Assembly: GCA_014843695.1 (NCBI GenBank)
Contig: CM026390.1
Coordinates: 58,398,543-58,462,542 of the forward strand
Source of the DNA: Archivesica marissinica
Taxonomy: Eukaryota; Mollusca; Bivalvia; Venerida; Vesicomyidae
Length of the DNA stretch: 64,000 nt
Reading direction: 5' to 3'
The translations under genes were made by a program, and so were the position numbers. Below, in pieces: positions 23,847 through 38,000 of this stretch (its first letter is position 1; every line of letters starts with the position of its first letter). The notes beneath the pieces are model-generated. The model was not told the DNA's origin and did no database searches. It saw nothing but the letters and a program-made list of their open reading frames with translations.

Positions 23847-24132
23847 TTGTGTGTTTTACGTTTATTTATCGTCGCTAACGGTTGCCCATATGAGCGACGC
23901 CTCATGAAGAGATTAGTCATTTTTAGATTGTTGGAGATACAGATAGAGACCAATTCCAGAGTCTCCTCTGGTTCTTTTACGTGCACGGTGTAAAGCACTG
24001 ACACGAGACCTCAGTCTAAAGTCCCATCTGAAAGACTGTTAATTTTATTATGGTCAGACGGGGGGATCGAACCTGCGATCCCTGGATTACCAGTCCAGCG
24101 TGTTACCACTGGACTACAGATCCGTCTGTACA
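23847..24132 (-). mobile_element. SINE family A, full length
   Basis: The tail hairpin is at the left (cgtttatttatcgtcgctaa) and the head at the right (ctggactacagatccgtctg), so it is reversed. The anticodon loop reads CTGGTAA (GGT, Thr-like). The B box is intact. Confidence 0.82.
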
Positions 24133-24270
24133 AGGATATCCCAACTGAGTGGTCAGAATATGTGGTCAGAAACCAGGCCCTCGCACTCCTACTACCTAGG
24201 ACACGCTTTATTGCCATCTCTGAACCCGAGGGAAAAAAGTTCTTAATCCTGTTTCATTGATTTCATTAGT

Positions 24271-24361
24271 TTATAAAACATTAATTAGCTCGATTGCGAA
24301 ACAAGTTCTTTCAACTTATATTAATCACTCTCGAGATCTCATTCCTGGTGGAATCCATCTC

Positions 24362-24398
<37 letters not shown>

Positions 24399-24482
24399 GC
24401 AACGTGGAAATTAAATGCCTTGCCTAAGGGCACAATGGTAACGGCTCCAGCGGGGCTCGAACTTCGGACCTTTGATTTCACA
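24271..24482 (-). mobile_element. SINE family B with an expanded (GA)n tract
   Basis: 'gctcgattgcgaaacaagtt' and 'gccttgcctaagggcacaat' mark family B. The short 'gagggagagaga' of other copies has grown to a (GA) run at 24365-24395. The head is truncated after the B box. Confidence 0.75.
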
Positions 24483-24539
24483 TTGATTTCACTGAATAGG
24501 CTGCGCTCAAAAATGGGTGTAAAGAAAGTGTTCACCTGA

Positions 24540-25010
24540 GAAACTCTTATATGTGTAAGTACCTATTTCTACACAGCTTTAATACACAGCGTTACTATGG
24601 AAACGTCTATCAGACACAGACAACTACCATCATGTAACACATACATGTATCTCATATATATAAATTGTATAAGTATGAACACTTACACTCATTGAAATCG
24701 TTAAATATCTTACTATGTATGATTCACATAGAATGTATAATTATCTACATAGTATATCTTCATAAACTACTAGTATTCCTATATGATCTCTGGTTATTTG
24801 TAATCGATTACCTTTAGGTATAATTATCTCAGTAATTATTTTAGTAATAAGTATGTACATAATACTCTACGTTCAATGATGCATAGTCATGCTATTTAAA
24901 ACTGTTAACATAAGGTGACTCATAGGCCCGTTGGGCCGAGTGTTAAAATTTCACATTATACTGAATATATGTTGTAAATATGTTGGAAAACACTGGTCAC
25001 TATAATAAAC
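24540..25010. other. Stretch downstream of the WD40 gene, no gene seen
   Basis: Very AT-rich. It should include the 3' UTR and poly(A) region of the WD40 gene, but no clear AATAAA in the minus orientation was found close to the stop. Confidence 0.45.
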
Positions 25011-25016
25011 CATGAT

Positions 25017-25134
25017 CTTATCTTATGTAGCATAGCATTAGGCTCATCATAAACAATTATCTTATCTTATGTAGCATAGCATTAGGCTCATCATAAACAA
25101 TTATCTTATCTTATGTAGCATAGCATTAGGCTCT
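25017..25134. repeat. 44-bp repeat, 2.7 copies, seeded on the WD40 gene stop codon
   Basis: The unit contains tcttatgtagcatagcatta then ggctcatcataaacaatt. The last copy runs into the final Ala codon and TAA of the minus-strand gene at 25126-25131 (ggctctgacctg). The repeat unit thus begins with the terminal codon and stop and continues into the 3' UTR. Confidence 0.85.
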
Positions 25135-25280
25135 GACCTGTATTATCTGAGGAATACTAGACACCGACGACTCCAAGCGTCTACGTGATTGTACATTGCT
25201 ACAGTTGACAGGCAACCTTGACCTCTGTGGTGGCTTAGGCTTGATAGGTAACTGGTGACTTTCCTCACTACTGCTCATCT
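25126..25280 (-). CDS. WD40 gene terminal exon with stop codon
   Basis: The acceptor is gatttccattttag. It encodes a Ser/Arg/Pro-rich tail (SSSEESHQLPIKPKPPQRSR ... SIPQIIQVRA) and TAA. The stop codon is the left edge of a 44-bp repeat. Confidence 0.72.
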
Positions 25281-28200
25281 CTAAAATGGAAATCAACGTT
25301 GATAGCATAGTGTTTGTCAGTAGTTTGTATTAACATTTCAAATATATTTGTACATGTATAAACGTTTGTTCTGTTGTTTCTCTCCAAAATGTGCTCAATT
25401 TGTATCCTAAATGCTCTTCCGGTTTCTATTCAGAATGGGTACCGTAAGCTTGAGTCACCAATCAAGAAAATGTATACTTACATGTTCAAGAGGCTATATA
25501 GGTACCAAGAAGACAAGTGTATGAAATATTGACATAAACTGTTACAGACTGATCTGTAGTCCTGTTGTAACTCGCTGGACTGGTAATCCAGGGATCGCAG
25601 GTTCGATCTCTGTCTAACCCTAATAAAATTAACAATTTTTCAGATGGGACATTAAGCCAGGTCTTCGGTGCTTTACATCGTGCACGTAAAAGAACCAGAG
25701 GGGACTCTGGAATGGGTTTCTGTCTGTATCATTGCACTGTCCTCCAACAATCTAAAATGACGAATCTCTTCAGGAGGCGTCGCTCATATGGGCAACCGGT
25801 AGCGACGATAAATAAACGTAAAGCACACACATACAATGTTAATTCCATATGGTCGATATGACTCAATAAATAATATATTATCCTAGAGATTCATTAATTA
25901 GCCTTACTTGTTCAAACTCAATTTTCTATTTCTAAACATCGTAGTATTTAATTTACTACAAAAAAGCGTGGTGACAGTGCTTGTTGTTTATTTTCAAAGT
26001 ACAGTCTGCATCCGTTATGTCGAATTCCGTCGGACCGGATAAAAAAATACTTCGATATGACCGAAGTTTGACTTAACGAAATTCTATATAAACGGAGTCA
26101 GTTATATGCAAATTGATAGAGTCTGAAACGGGACTTTGATCCGACTTCGAGATAACCGGAGAATTCGCCATAACCGACTTTGACATAACGGATGTAGACT
26201 GTATTTGTATTTTAGAAGCCATGGCCCCTTAATGGTTTATGCTGTTTCTAATCTCTACGTTATCTTCTACTAAATAAGTACGTTTCCTACTGTTCCATTG
26301 GAATCTAAAACTGACATATAGAGGAACATATTTGTTTCCGCGAATACAGCTTATTGCAAACAAATATCACACAGTTGGCTTACATTGATACAACGTACAT
26401 CAAATTCACACACTAATCGTATGCTCGAAGCTTGAATTCTACGTTAGCCGTATCAACTTTCCGACGTAAGCCAAATACGTGTTATCTGGTTGCACATTAT
26501 GAGTTTTACCAGACACGTCCATCTGACTGTCGCTTGTGTATGTGTTCATTCCGCCCGCTACACTGCCATGCATTGGAGACGACAGGGCGTTATCAGTATG
26601 TTTATATTTCTGTGGTTTTGATGGTGTGTTATGCAAACACAGGATAGGGATGTTGTTGTTGTTGGCGAGCAGGACCCCGATACGGTCGGCAATTTCCGTT
26701 GTGACAAGCGAGAGTACGGGGTAGTGTGTATCGATCATGGTGAGCTGGGCCCCTCGTCGGTAGTTCCATACACGAATGGTATGGTCAAGACAACCTATCA
26801 AATGAAGATTATAATTATTAGACAAAGTGTGTCAAAACAGAATGATCACTTTAAATGTTCGTGCAATGCGACTGTGTGAGTCACTGTTGTGTCGATTGAT
26901 TTCATGCGAGGACGCTATCTAGCTGGCTTGTGGACGGTTTGTGGTTGTACCCGGGTTCCGGTCAGTGCCTGCAATACGGCCCAGATGGGCTCGGTTGTAC
27001 CCGGGTTCCGGTCAGTGCCTGCAATACGGCTGCTCAGATATGCTCGGTTGTACCCGGGTTCCGTTCAGTGCCTGTAATACGGCTCAGATGGGCTCGGATG
27101 TACCCGTGTTCCGTTCAGTGCCTGCAATACGGCTCAGATGGGCTCGGTTGTACCCGGGTTCCGTTCAGTGCCTGCAATACGGCACAGATGGGCTCGGTTG
27201 TACCCGGGTTCCGTTCAGTGCCTGCAATACGGCCCAGATGGGCTCGGTTGTACCCGGGTTCCGTTCAGTGCCTGCAATACGGCTCAGATAGGCTCGGTTG
27301 TACCCAGGTTCCGGTCAGTGCCTGCAATACGGCCCAGATGGGCTCCGTTGTACCCGGGTTCCGTTCAGTGCCTGCAATACGGCCTAGATGGGCTCGGTTG
27401 TACCCGGGTTCCGTTCAGTGCCTGCAATACGGCTCAGATAGGCTCGGTTGTACCCAGGTTCCGGTCAGTGCCTGCAATACGGCCCAGATGGGCTCCGTTG
27501 TACCCGGGTTCCGTTCAGTGCCTGCAATACGGCTCAGATTGGCTCGGTTGTACCCGGGTTCCATTCAGTGCCTGCAATACGGCTCAGATGAGCTCGGTTT
27601 TACCCGGGTTCCGTTCAGTGCCTGCAATACGGCTCAGATGGGCTCGGTTGTACCGGGTTCCGTTCAGTGCCTGCAATACGGCCCAGATGGGTTCGGTTGT
27701 ACCCGGGTTCCGTTCAGTGCCTGCAATACGGCTCAGATGGGCTCGGTTGTACCCGGGTTCCGTTCAGTGCCTGCAATACGGCCCAGATGGGCTTGGTTGT
27801 ACCCGGGTTCCGGTCAGTGCCTGCAATACGGCACAGATGGGCTCGGTTGTACCCGGGTTCCGGTCAGTGCCTGCAATACGGCCCAGATGGGCTCGGTTGT
27901 ACCCGGGTTCCGTTCAGTGCCTGCAATACGGCCCAGATGGGCTCGGTTGTACCCGGGTTCCGGTCAGTGCCTGCAATACGGCCCAGATGGACCCGAGACC
28001 TTCTTCCACCAAATACTAGCTGTATGTACGACATATGACCTAAGCTGTTGGTGCGACTCTAAACACCAAAAACAAGCAAGTGAACACGACGAATGAACCT
28101 GTATATATTGTATATATTGTATATATTGTAATTATAGAATGACCGAAAGTGAGTATCATTTTATTCTTATTTGCCCTAAATTTAGAGATTTAAGAACACA

Positions 28201-31200
28201 ATATCTGAAACGCTACTATTACACTTGGCCTACCGACCTTACTTATATAGACTAATAGGAAAAGTGTTCAAACCCCATCCAAATTTATATATTACGCAAA
28301 TTTAGCAAGAAATTAACAATTTTAGACACCACAACCATCTATGCGCTTCTGAAAATATATTCATGCCTTTCCATGCATTGTACTTTGTTTATCTATTGTC
28401 AAGTTGCTATAAATATGAAATATGTTATCATATTTAATGCAATAAATATATTGAATTGAATTGAAATACCAGTAGTTATATATATATATATATGGAATAT
28501 ACCCAGAAGTTGTGAAATATACACTTTTTGTCGTTCGTCTTTAGATGAGGTGTGATTTTCAGACTGAGTTGAGCGACAAACGTAAATGTCAACAGACTGT
28601 AATTTCCTATTGTATTGTATATTTTTTCCCTAAATATTTGCCTCAAAAACTGAATATTTCACTAATAAACAAACGTCGTATACGAACTGTGTTGGCATAG
28701 CAACATACGTGTAATGCAAATAAGGTCATCATGCATGCGTAATGCAACGTGTGTATCGTGAAATAACACGATTTATAGTACAGATCTACCGTTATATCTC
28801 AAATTTGTGTCTATGCACAATTATTTTTTAGACTAGTCTGAGTTAAATTATCTCTAAAGGACAGTATCATGCGTTTAGCATAAAGTTTAAACTTTATTTA
28901 TTTCACAACGATTGCGAAGCAAGTTCTAACAACTTATATTAATCACTCTCGTTGGCACGGGTGAAAGCGTATGTGTGGTCATTCGTGTGGGAGGAAACCG
29001 GAGTACCCGGAGAAATCCCACCTGGCGACCACCGTACCATCTCACATACTTCCCGGTATGGGGAATGGAACATTTAGCATAGACACCAATGACACATACA
29101 TGTCAATTCAGGCGCGTGCCTGACCGTTATATGAAATCCTTCTCTCACTTTTGAGAGTTTGTAGACCACACTATTGATTCAATGTTAGTGTTACAGTTAT
29201 TTCAGAAGAATTATAAGTAGCAATGCATTTATACGTGAACAAATTATTTTTGGGGGCTTTTTTGTGATGTAATGTCGCTTCAATATTCTTACAAGTAGCG
29301 TTTTGATTCCTATTGAATACGATTGCATAGACGAAGCAAAATTCAATTGTATATAGGACACCTGAAATTAATACAGCATCATCAGCTGTCAGGTTGAGGC
29401 ACGTGACTCTATCAAAATGGCCGCTGAGTGTCTTCTCTATTGTACCCAGAATGAGGCTGCAGACGTGGATTATTCCGTCGTCACCGGCGGCTAGTATCGT
29501 CTCGTTATCAGCAGTGACCGCCAGGCAACGGACATGTGAACTGTGGTCAACAACAATCTGAAAATTGGAAATTAATAATTATGTGTTACCATGGCTACTT
29601 AAAATAAAGTGAAATTTCGAACGTAGTAAATCTCCGTTTCCATGAAGCGTGTATTCGGAGCGTTTTCAGTGCGGTGTTTGTCTACGTTTTCCCCAAAATT
29701 CGCTCCTTCTAAATTTCATACTGACGTTTCCATAGACGCCGTTTCTCACGCTGATTATTGTACACGCGGACACACTTCGCCTCGGGTAGCGAATTTTGTA
29801 CACGCGTTCAAGCGATAATTAACTAGTTTAAGTAATATGTCATAGGAAATGACGTCATTCCACCATTTACTCCTGCTGATCATGGGTCCTACGAATCGCA
29901 GTATTGTTTCCATTTGCTGTCGTGACATCCTGAAGGCAATACTTATCAAGCTCCAGCTGTTTGACCAAGTGGTAATATGCACCAAATGTCTTCCTTTTTT
30001 CCACTATTTGATGCATCCAAAATCTGTGTTGCCTTTTATTTAACTGTGTCTGCTTCAGAAGCAAGGCAAACAACATATCGCCCGCATCTAGCTGTTCTCG
30101 AACTGTGAAAGTACGAGCCTCAACGTGAGTGCATTTTTAGACATCGCCATTTTGAATTTATGACCGAGATCAACTCGCGTATAGTAATAAAAGCTGCTAG
30201 TAATATCCGCTTACATGGAAACGACCGTACTTACTCGCCGATAAAAGTAACGCTGACAAAATCGGTGCGTATAAAGTACGCTTCATGGAATCCGGGTTTA
30301 ACACTATTCTAGTATTATATTAGTAGAACATTGATTTAGAGGAGAAATTGAGAAGGTAGGGTTTGCTAAAACTGTTAAGTTAAGATTAAGAATTAAACCG
30401 CTCACAGGATGTATCAAACTCCCTGCTAAATATCCGGGAAGCGGCTTTAAAAAATGAAGCCGAGTGAGTTTGGCTCGAGGCTTAAACAAACGTTCAAGCC
30501 CAAACTAATAACTTATTATGTTAATGTTGCTATGCAAAATGTGGACTCCCTACCCAGTTCTACTAGATATTCTATTATCACTATATTTTATACACATTTA
30601 TTTTAGCTCGATTGCGAAACACGTTCTTACAACTTATATCAATCACTCTCGAGACCTCATTCCTGATGGAATCCATCACCACGAGGGAGAGAGAAGAGGC
30701 AACGTGGAATTTAAATGCCTTGCCCAAGGGCACAATCGTAACAGCTCCAGTGGGGCTCGAACTCCGGATTATCACTATACAATCAATACCCCATCTGGGG
30801 CTTTACACAATGTGTGTTATTAGGCCGCGGTTTCATTTCAATAATCCGTGTCAACAGCTATTGAATTATATATTACAATGGTAAACAATACTATCCTCCA
30901 CAAATCGAAAATGACTAATCTCTTCAGGACGTCGCTCATATGGGCAACCGGTAGCGACGATAAATAAACGTAAAACACACACATACTATCGAATGTTACC
31001 TGGACAATTTTACCAGTGTCGAGCTCCCAGACTTTGACAGAGCAATCCTGCGACCCTGTTATTAGGTACTGGCTATCTTTGGAACATATTAGGCACGTGA
31101 TTTTATCCGTATGACTGACCTCCTTTAACACCGATCCATCCGACAACTTCCATATCTGTATCCTAAATATGAGTGTAATAATTCTGCTGTCATTCTTTAT

Positions 31201-31837
31201 ACATATATACGCAACAGTTAAATAGAGTTGATACAGAAGGTAGTTTATAGGGGGGGTATTTTGTAAAGCGATCAGCCAAATAACAGACAAGGAGGCAAAA
31301 TAACACACATATTTATTCGCTTATAGCATTATAGTGGGCTATGTTAGAATGGAAATAATAGTTGTGTTGTCGTTGTTTACCCGTGAATAAACAATGGTTT
31401 GGAGTTCTGGTGCGTAGGAATTAACCACTCAGGGCTAAGTGGTTAATTCCTACGCATTTAATATTTCCTAATTATAATACCGTACACAAGTTAATTAAAA
31501 ATAAGAACCTCTGACATACAGTATTTAGTTAATTCATAGCTTCGTGTAAGATGATTCGCTATTAAACGTATGACCGCAGTGTTTAATATGAGTTAAATAC
31601 TACGTAACTGCCAAGAGAGAAGTTAGTCTGTTCTTATCATTGTAAACTAATATTACTTGTTCAATAGATCTGCGATCTACAAGTGAAACGCAAACACACT
31701 TTGTTTAGTTTATTCTGCAATGAGACGGAGCATGTCTAAAATACCGTAGTCGTCTTCATAATATGTACAGCCGTCACATACGATTGATGAATCGTATCAT
31801 CATAGAAGTAAACATCCTCCTCCTGCTACTCCTACTT

Positions 31838-31886
<49 letters not shown>

Positions 31887-31887
31887 C

Positions 31888-31958
<71 letters not shown>

Positions 31959-32006
31959 TGCTGGCAGCTGCTGCAGCAGCAGCGTCATCGCCATCATCAT
32001 CAGCAG

Positions 32007-32037
<31 letters not shown>

Positions 32038-32042
32038 AGCAG

Positions 32043-32075
<33 letters not shown>

Positions 32076-35000
32076 GTCATCATTAGCTTCATCATCGTAA
32101 TTATAATCATCATCATCATAATAATAATAATCATCATCATCATCATCCCGTCATCATAAGCATCATCATCGTAATTATCATCTGCATCAACATCATCTCA
32201 TGCAGACGGCGAAGTAAACCAATTCATATACTAGTAATCTGCATATTGTTTGTGACGTGTAGCTTGAATTGTATTATTTGATTGTCTGGCATAAGCATAC
32301 AGGCTCGTAAATGACCGTTTCATTATTCAACAATTGCGCACAACTGGGGATGCATGCTGCCACATTAATACCAGTTAAGAACCTAGGTTCCTAATATTCA
32401 AAAGTATGTCACATCTTAAATTTGCATGGCACAATACCAACATTTTCAATGTTGATTTCAAAATATTTAGTGTTTGAATAGCTATTTACGTTTTGTAGCA
32501 CATGGGACATTATTTGAGGATGTTAAATGGGTAAATAAAGTACGCGCAATGCACTGACCTATTATCTCCCGCACCGGATATACAGTATTGGCTGTTAGGA
32601 GAGACGATATGCAACTCGGTAGGTCCTGCATACAGTCTCATCGTTTGGCCGTCCTCCGCCCGCCACATGTGAATTTTCTGTGACACGTCTAGTGACAACA
32701 CTAGTCGGTTGCCGGTCAAGACATGAACTCCGTTGACCACCTTGTCATGCCCCTAGAATAAATTAGGAAGTCGTGATAGCGTAGTGGTAGAGCGTGTGCG
32801 AAATGCCCAGAGTTCGAGCCCCGCTGGAGCCGTTACGAGTGTGCCCTCAGGCAAGGCATTTAAATTCCACATTGCCTCTTCTCTCTCCCTCGTGGTCAGG
32901 AATGATGTATCGAGAGTGATATAAGCTGTAAGAACTTGTTTCGCAATCGAGCTAAAATAAATGTGTATACACTAATAAAATATGATTGCTTTATGGCACA
33001 TATTTATATTCGTATGTGTTGCCGTGCCCTTACATACCAGCAGCGGCAACCTAGAAAGAAAGCAATCAAATATATCCCGTACATACTTATAACAAAGTGT
33101 GTGTTTACGTTTATTTATCGTCGCTACCGGTTGCCCATATGAGCGACGCCTCCTGAATAGATTAGTTATTTTAGATTTTGGAGGATAGTGCAATGATACA
33201 GACAGAGACCCATTCCAGAATCTCCTCTGGTTCTTTTACGTGCACGGTGTAAAGCACCGACACGAGATCTCGATTTAACGTCCCATCTGAAAGACTGTTA
33301 ATTTTATTAGGGTCAGACGGGGGATCGAACCTGCGATCCCTGGATTACCAGTCCAGCGTGTTACCAATGGATTACATATCCGTCTGTAACAAAGTGCACA
33401 CTGTATTTGTTTTATAATGATTGCGAACTCTGACGTCACAAGTTATATTAATCATCCTCCTCGTTCGGGGTTGAGATATCAGATATGGCAACCACATTTA
33501 GACATTCACAAGAATCATTATAATAAACAGTGACTACATAATATATATACTAGATAATACAATATATACATGATTTTGTACATTTAATGATATACTTTCA
33601 GCTCGGCGATGTCTTGCAAAGTTAATCATTTGTTCTCAGTTTAAAGTTTAAACTTTATTTATTTCACAACGATTGTGAAGCAAGTTTTAACAACTTATGT
33701 TAATCACACTCGTTGGCGCGGGTGAAAGCGTACATGTGGTAATTCGCGTGGGAGGAAACCTGAGTACCCGGAGAAAACCCACCTGTCCGATTTGGCACCA
33801 CCGTACCATCTCACATACTTCCCGGTCAGAGGATCGAACCCGTGTTGCATTAGTGAGAAAAGAGCGCGCTAACCATTGCGCTAATCAGAGAGCCAACTCA
33901 GTTGATGATCAATAACATGATCTTTGGGAAAATATGAACACTAATCCAGCAATAAATCTAAAAGAGAGATATTATGTGGACAGGCCTATAGTACATGTCA
34001 GAAAATAATATTTAACAACAAACCTTGTAATTCGTTATGACGGTCGCCATTGTTATGCTCCATACTTTCAACGTCTTATCACACGACCCAGAGACAGCAA
34101 ACGAATTGTCATTGGCTAGAGCAAGACACGTGACTTCGTCTGTGTGACCAATGAAATTATCATCGAAGTCACTGACATCCAGATTCCATGTCTTTATATA
34201 TTTATCCTGACTACCTTTGAATAGAGAACGACTTCAATTTGATCAGAATTAATATTAAAACGGCATTAAGTATATATACTTATACGACATTCTACATATG
34301 TGGCATTGTATTCTACCTATACGGCATTGCATTCTACATATACGCCATTGCATTCTACATATACGGCCTTGTATTCTACCAATACGGCATTGCATTCTAC
34401 ATATACGGCATTACATTCTACCTATACGGCATTGCATTCTACATATACGCCATTGCATTCTACATATACGGCATTGCATTATACCTATACGGCATTACAT
34501 TATACCTATACGGCATTGCTTTCTACATATATACGGCATTGCATTCTACATATATGACATTGCATTCTACCTATACGGTATTGTATTCTACATATACGGC
34601 ATTGCATTCTACATATGCCATATACGGCATTGCATTCTACATATACGCCATTGCATTCTACATATACGGCATTGCATTCTACCTATACGGCATTGCATTC
34701 TACATATACGGCATTGCATTCTACATATACGGCATTGCATTCTACATATACGGCATTGCATTCTACCTATACGGCATTGCATTCTACATATACGCCATTG
34801 CATTCTACATATACGGCATTGCATTCTACCTATACGGCATTGCATTCTACATATACGGCATTGCATTCTACATATACGCCATTGCATTCTACATATACGC
34901 CATTGCATTCTACATATACGGCATTGCATTCTACATATACGCCATTGCATTCTACATATACGGCATTGCATTCTACATATACGGCATTGCATTCTACATA

Positions 35001-38000
35001 TACGGCATTGAATTCTACCTATACGGCATTGCATTCTACATATACGGCATTGCATTCTACATATACGGCATTGCATTCTACATATACGGCATTACATTCT
35101 ACATAAACGGCATTGCATTCTACATATACGGCATTGCATTCTACATATACGGCATTGCATTCTACATATACGGCATTGAATTCTACCTATACGGCATTGC
35201 ATTCTACATATACGGCATTGCATTCTACATATACGGCATTGCATTCTACATATACGGCATTGCATTCTACATAAACGGCATTGCATTCTACATATATGGT
35301 ATTGAATTATACCTATACGGCATTGCATTCTACATATATGGCATTGAATTCTACATATACGACATTGCATTCTACATATACGGCATTGCATTCTACATAT
35401 ACGACATTGCATTCTACATATACGGCATTGCATTCTACATATACGGCATTGCATTCTACATATACGGAATTGCATTCTACATATACGGCATTGCATTCTA
35501 CATATACGGCATTGCATTCTACATATACGGCATTGCATTCTACATAAACGGCATTGCATTCTACATATACCATATACGGCATTGCATTCTACATATACGG
35601 CCTTGTATTCTACCAATACGGCATTGCATTCTACATATACGGCATTGCATTATACCTATACGGCATTGCATTCTACATATACGGCATTGCATTCTACATA
35701 TACGGCATTGCATTCTACATATATGGCATTGCATTCTACCTGACATACCAGATAATAAGCTTATGACATACCAGATATAAGCTTATGACATACCAGATAT
35801 AAGCTTATGACATACCAGATATAAACTTATGACATACCATATATAAGTTTATGACATACCGGATACAACTTTTTGACATATTAGATATAAGCGTATGACA
35901 TACAAGATATAGTTTATGACATACCGGATATAACTTTTTGACATACCAGATATAGTTTATGACATACCGGATATAACTTTTTGACATATTAGATATAAGC
36001 GTATGACATACCAGATATAAGTTTATGACATACCGGATATAACGTTTTGACATACCAGATATAAGTTTATGACATACCGGATATAACTTTTTGACATATT
36101 AGATATAAGCGTATGACATACCAGATATAAGTTTATGACATACCATATGTATGTTTATGACATACCAGATATAAGTTTATGACATACCATATGTATGTTT
36201 ATGACATACCAGATATAAGTTTATGACATACCAGATATAAGTTTATGAAATACCAGATATAAGCTTATGACATACCAGATATAAGTTTATGACATACCAG
36301 ATATAAGCTTATGACATACCAGATATAAGGTTATAAGCTTATGACATACCAGATATAAGCTTATGACATACCAGATATAAGGTTATAAGCTTATGCTATA
36401 CCAGATATAAGCTTATGACAAACCAGATATAAGCTTATGACATACCAGATATAAGGTTATAAGCTTATGACATACCAGATATAAGGTTATAAGCTTATGA
36501 CATACCAGATATAAGCTTATGACATACCAGATATAAGGTTATAAGCTTATGACATACCAGATATAAGGTTATAAGCTTATGACAAACCAGATATAGGTTT
36601 ATGACATACCAGATAATAAGCTTATGACATACCAGATAATAAGCTTATGACATACCAGATATAAGTTTATGACATACCAGATATAAGCTTATGACATACC
36701 AGATATAAGCTTATGACATACCAGATATAAGTTTATGACATACCATATATAAGTTTATGACATACCATATATAAGTTTATGGCATATCAGGTAAAAGCTT
36801 ACGGCATACCAGATATAAGCTTATGACATACCATATATAAGCTTATGACATACCAGATATAAGCTTATGACATACCATATATAAGGTTATGACATACAGA
36901 TATAAACTTATGACATACAGATATAAGTTTATGACATACCATATATAAACTTATGACATACAGATATAAGTATGACATACGAAATATAAGTTTATGACAT
37001 ACCAGCTATAAGTTTATGACATACCAGATATAAGTTTTTTACAGTCTTGCGTCATAGCTAGGCAGGTAACTGGTGCACTGTGAATATCCTGGTATGATTC
37101 AGCAGTGTAGCGCTTCAATAAACTCCACACACACACGTCGTGCTGTAACACGGTAGAAAAGGTTCATCAGTCTACATATGATAGCCATACAATGTTATCA
37201 CCACGCCGTTGTATTCCATTTATTAGTTTATACACATTTATTTGAGCTCGATTGCGAAACAAATTCATACAACTTAATATCTGTTATTAGTGTTACTTTG
37301 GAAAATTGACATTCCTCATACTGATTATAGAGATTCCTTGTGAGGTATGTTGCAGGTGAATTCAATATTTGTTCGACCCCCCCCCCGTCTGACCCTAATA
37401 CAATTAACAGTCTTTCAGATGGGACATTAAACCGAGATATCGTGTCCGTGCTTTACACCGTGCACGTAAATGAACTAGAGGAGAGTCTGGAATGGGTCTC
37501 TGTCTGTATCATTGCACTATCCTCCAACAATCTAAAATGACGAATCTCTTCAGGAGGCGTTGCTCATATGGGTAACCGGTAGCGACGATAAATAAACGTA
37601 AATCACACATTGTAATATTTTATTAAAGACTCATTAATGACTGCATGTAAAACTGTGTAACGAATGAAAACCCATTGACGTACATTGTAATAATTATAAG
37701 CCGTTAGTTTACACATTATTTATTTCAGCATTTTACATCACTAACTAATCTGCTTTTAATGTTAATACTGAAGTTCAAAGCATTCATTTTCACACTTCAA
37801 GGTCATATGAATATGCATGCACTGCCACGTTCCTTAGCAACATTTGTAGTAGCATTGTAGCATCTTCTATAATTCCTTTGAAACACTGATATTTTAGTTT
37901 AAACATTATTTATTTCAGTATTTTATATGTACATAACAGAATTAACATTTTACATAACAGCATTAGACTGAACGGGATTAGAATGAAAGGAAAACTTATA

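Noticed and set aside
25552..25625. tRNA-Thr gene (cloverleaf-like head of SINE A, also at 23847, 33098, 38036 and 45378)
   Set aside because: Each is followed by the same 200-bp SINE body and tail and carries stem mismatches; these are SINE promoters, not tRNA genes, though a tRNA scanner may call them.
26439..26509. Extension of exon 11 beyond 26510
   Set aside because: The frame stays open to 26439, but only the gtaaaa donor after 26510 gives the phase needed for the terminal exon; kept as an alternative in the exon entry.
31763..32086. Poly-Gln/Ala/Ser frame over the CAG/ATC repeats
   Set aside because: Trinucleotide repeat in an intron; low-complexity translation only.
32510..32740. 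Independent small WD-like gene starting at 32740
   Set aside because: The start is a GTG inside exon 8 and the end reads past the donor; it is part of the multi-exon WD40 gene.
34239..35780. 513-codon frame with a YGIAFYI period
   Set aside because: Product of a 21-bp repeat lying inside an intron of the opposite-strand WD40 gene; several other frames are equally open.
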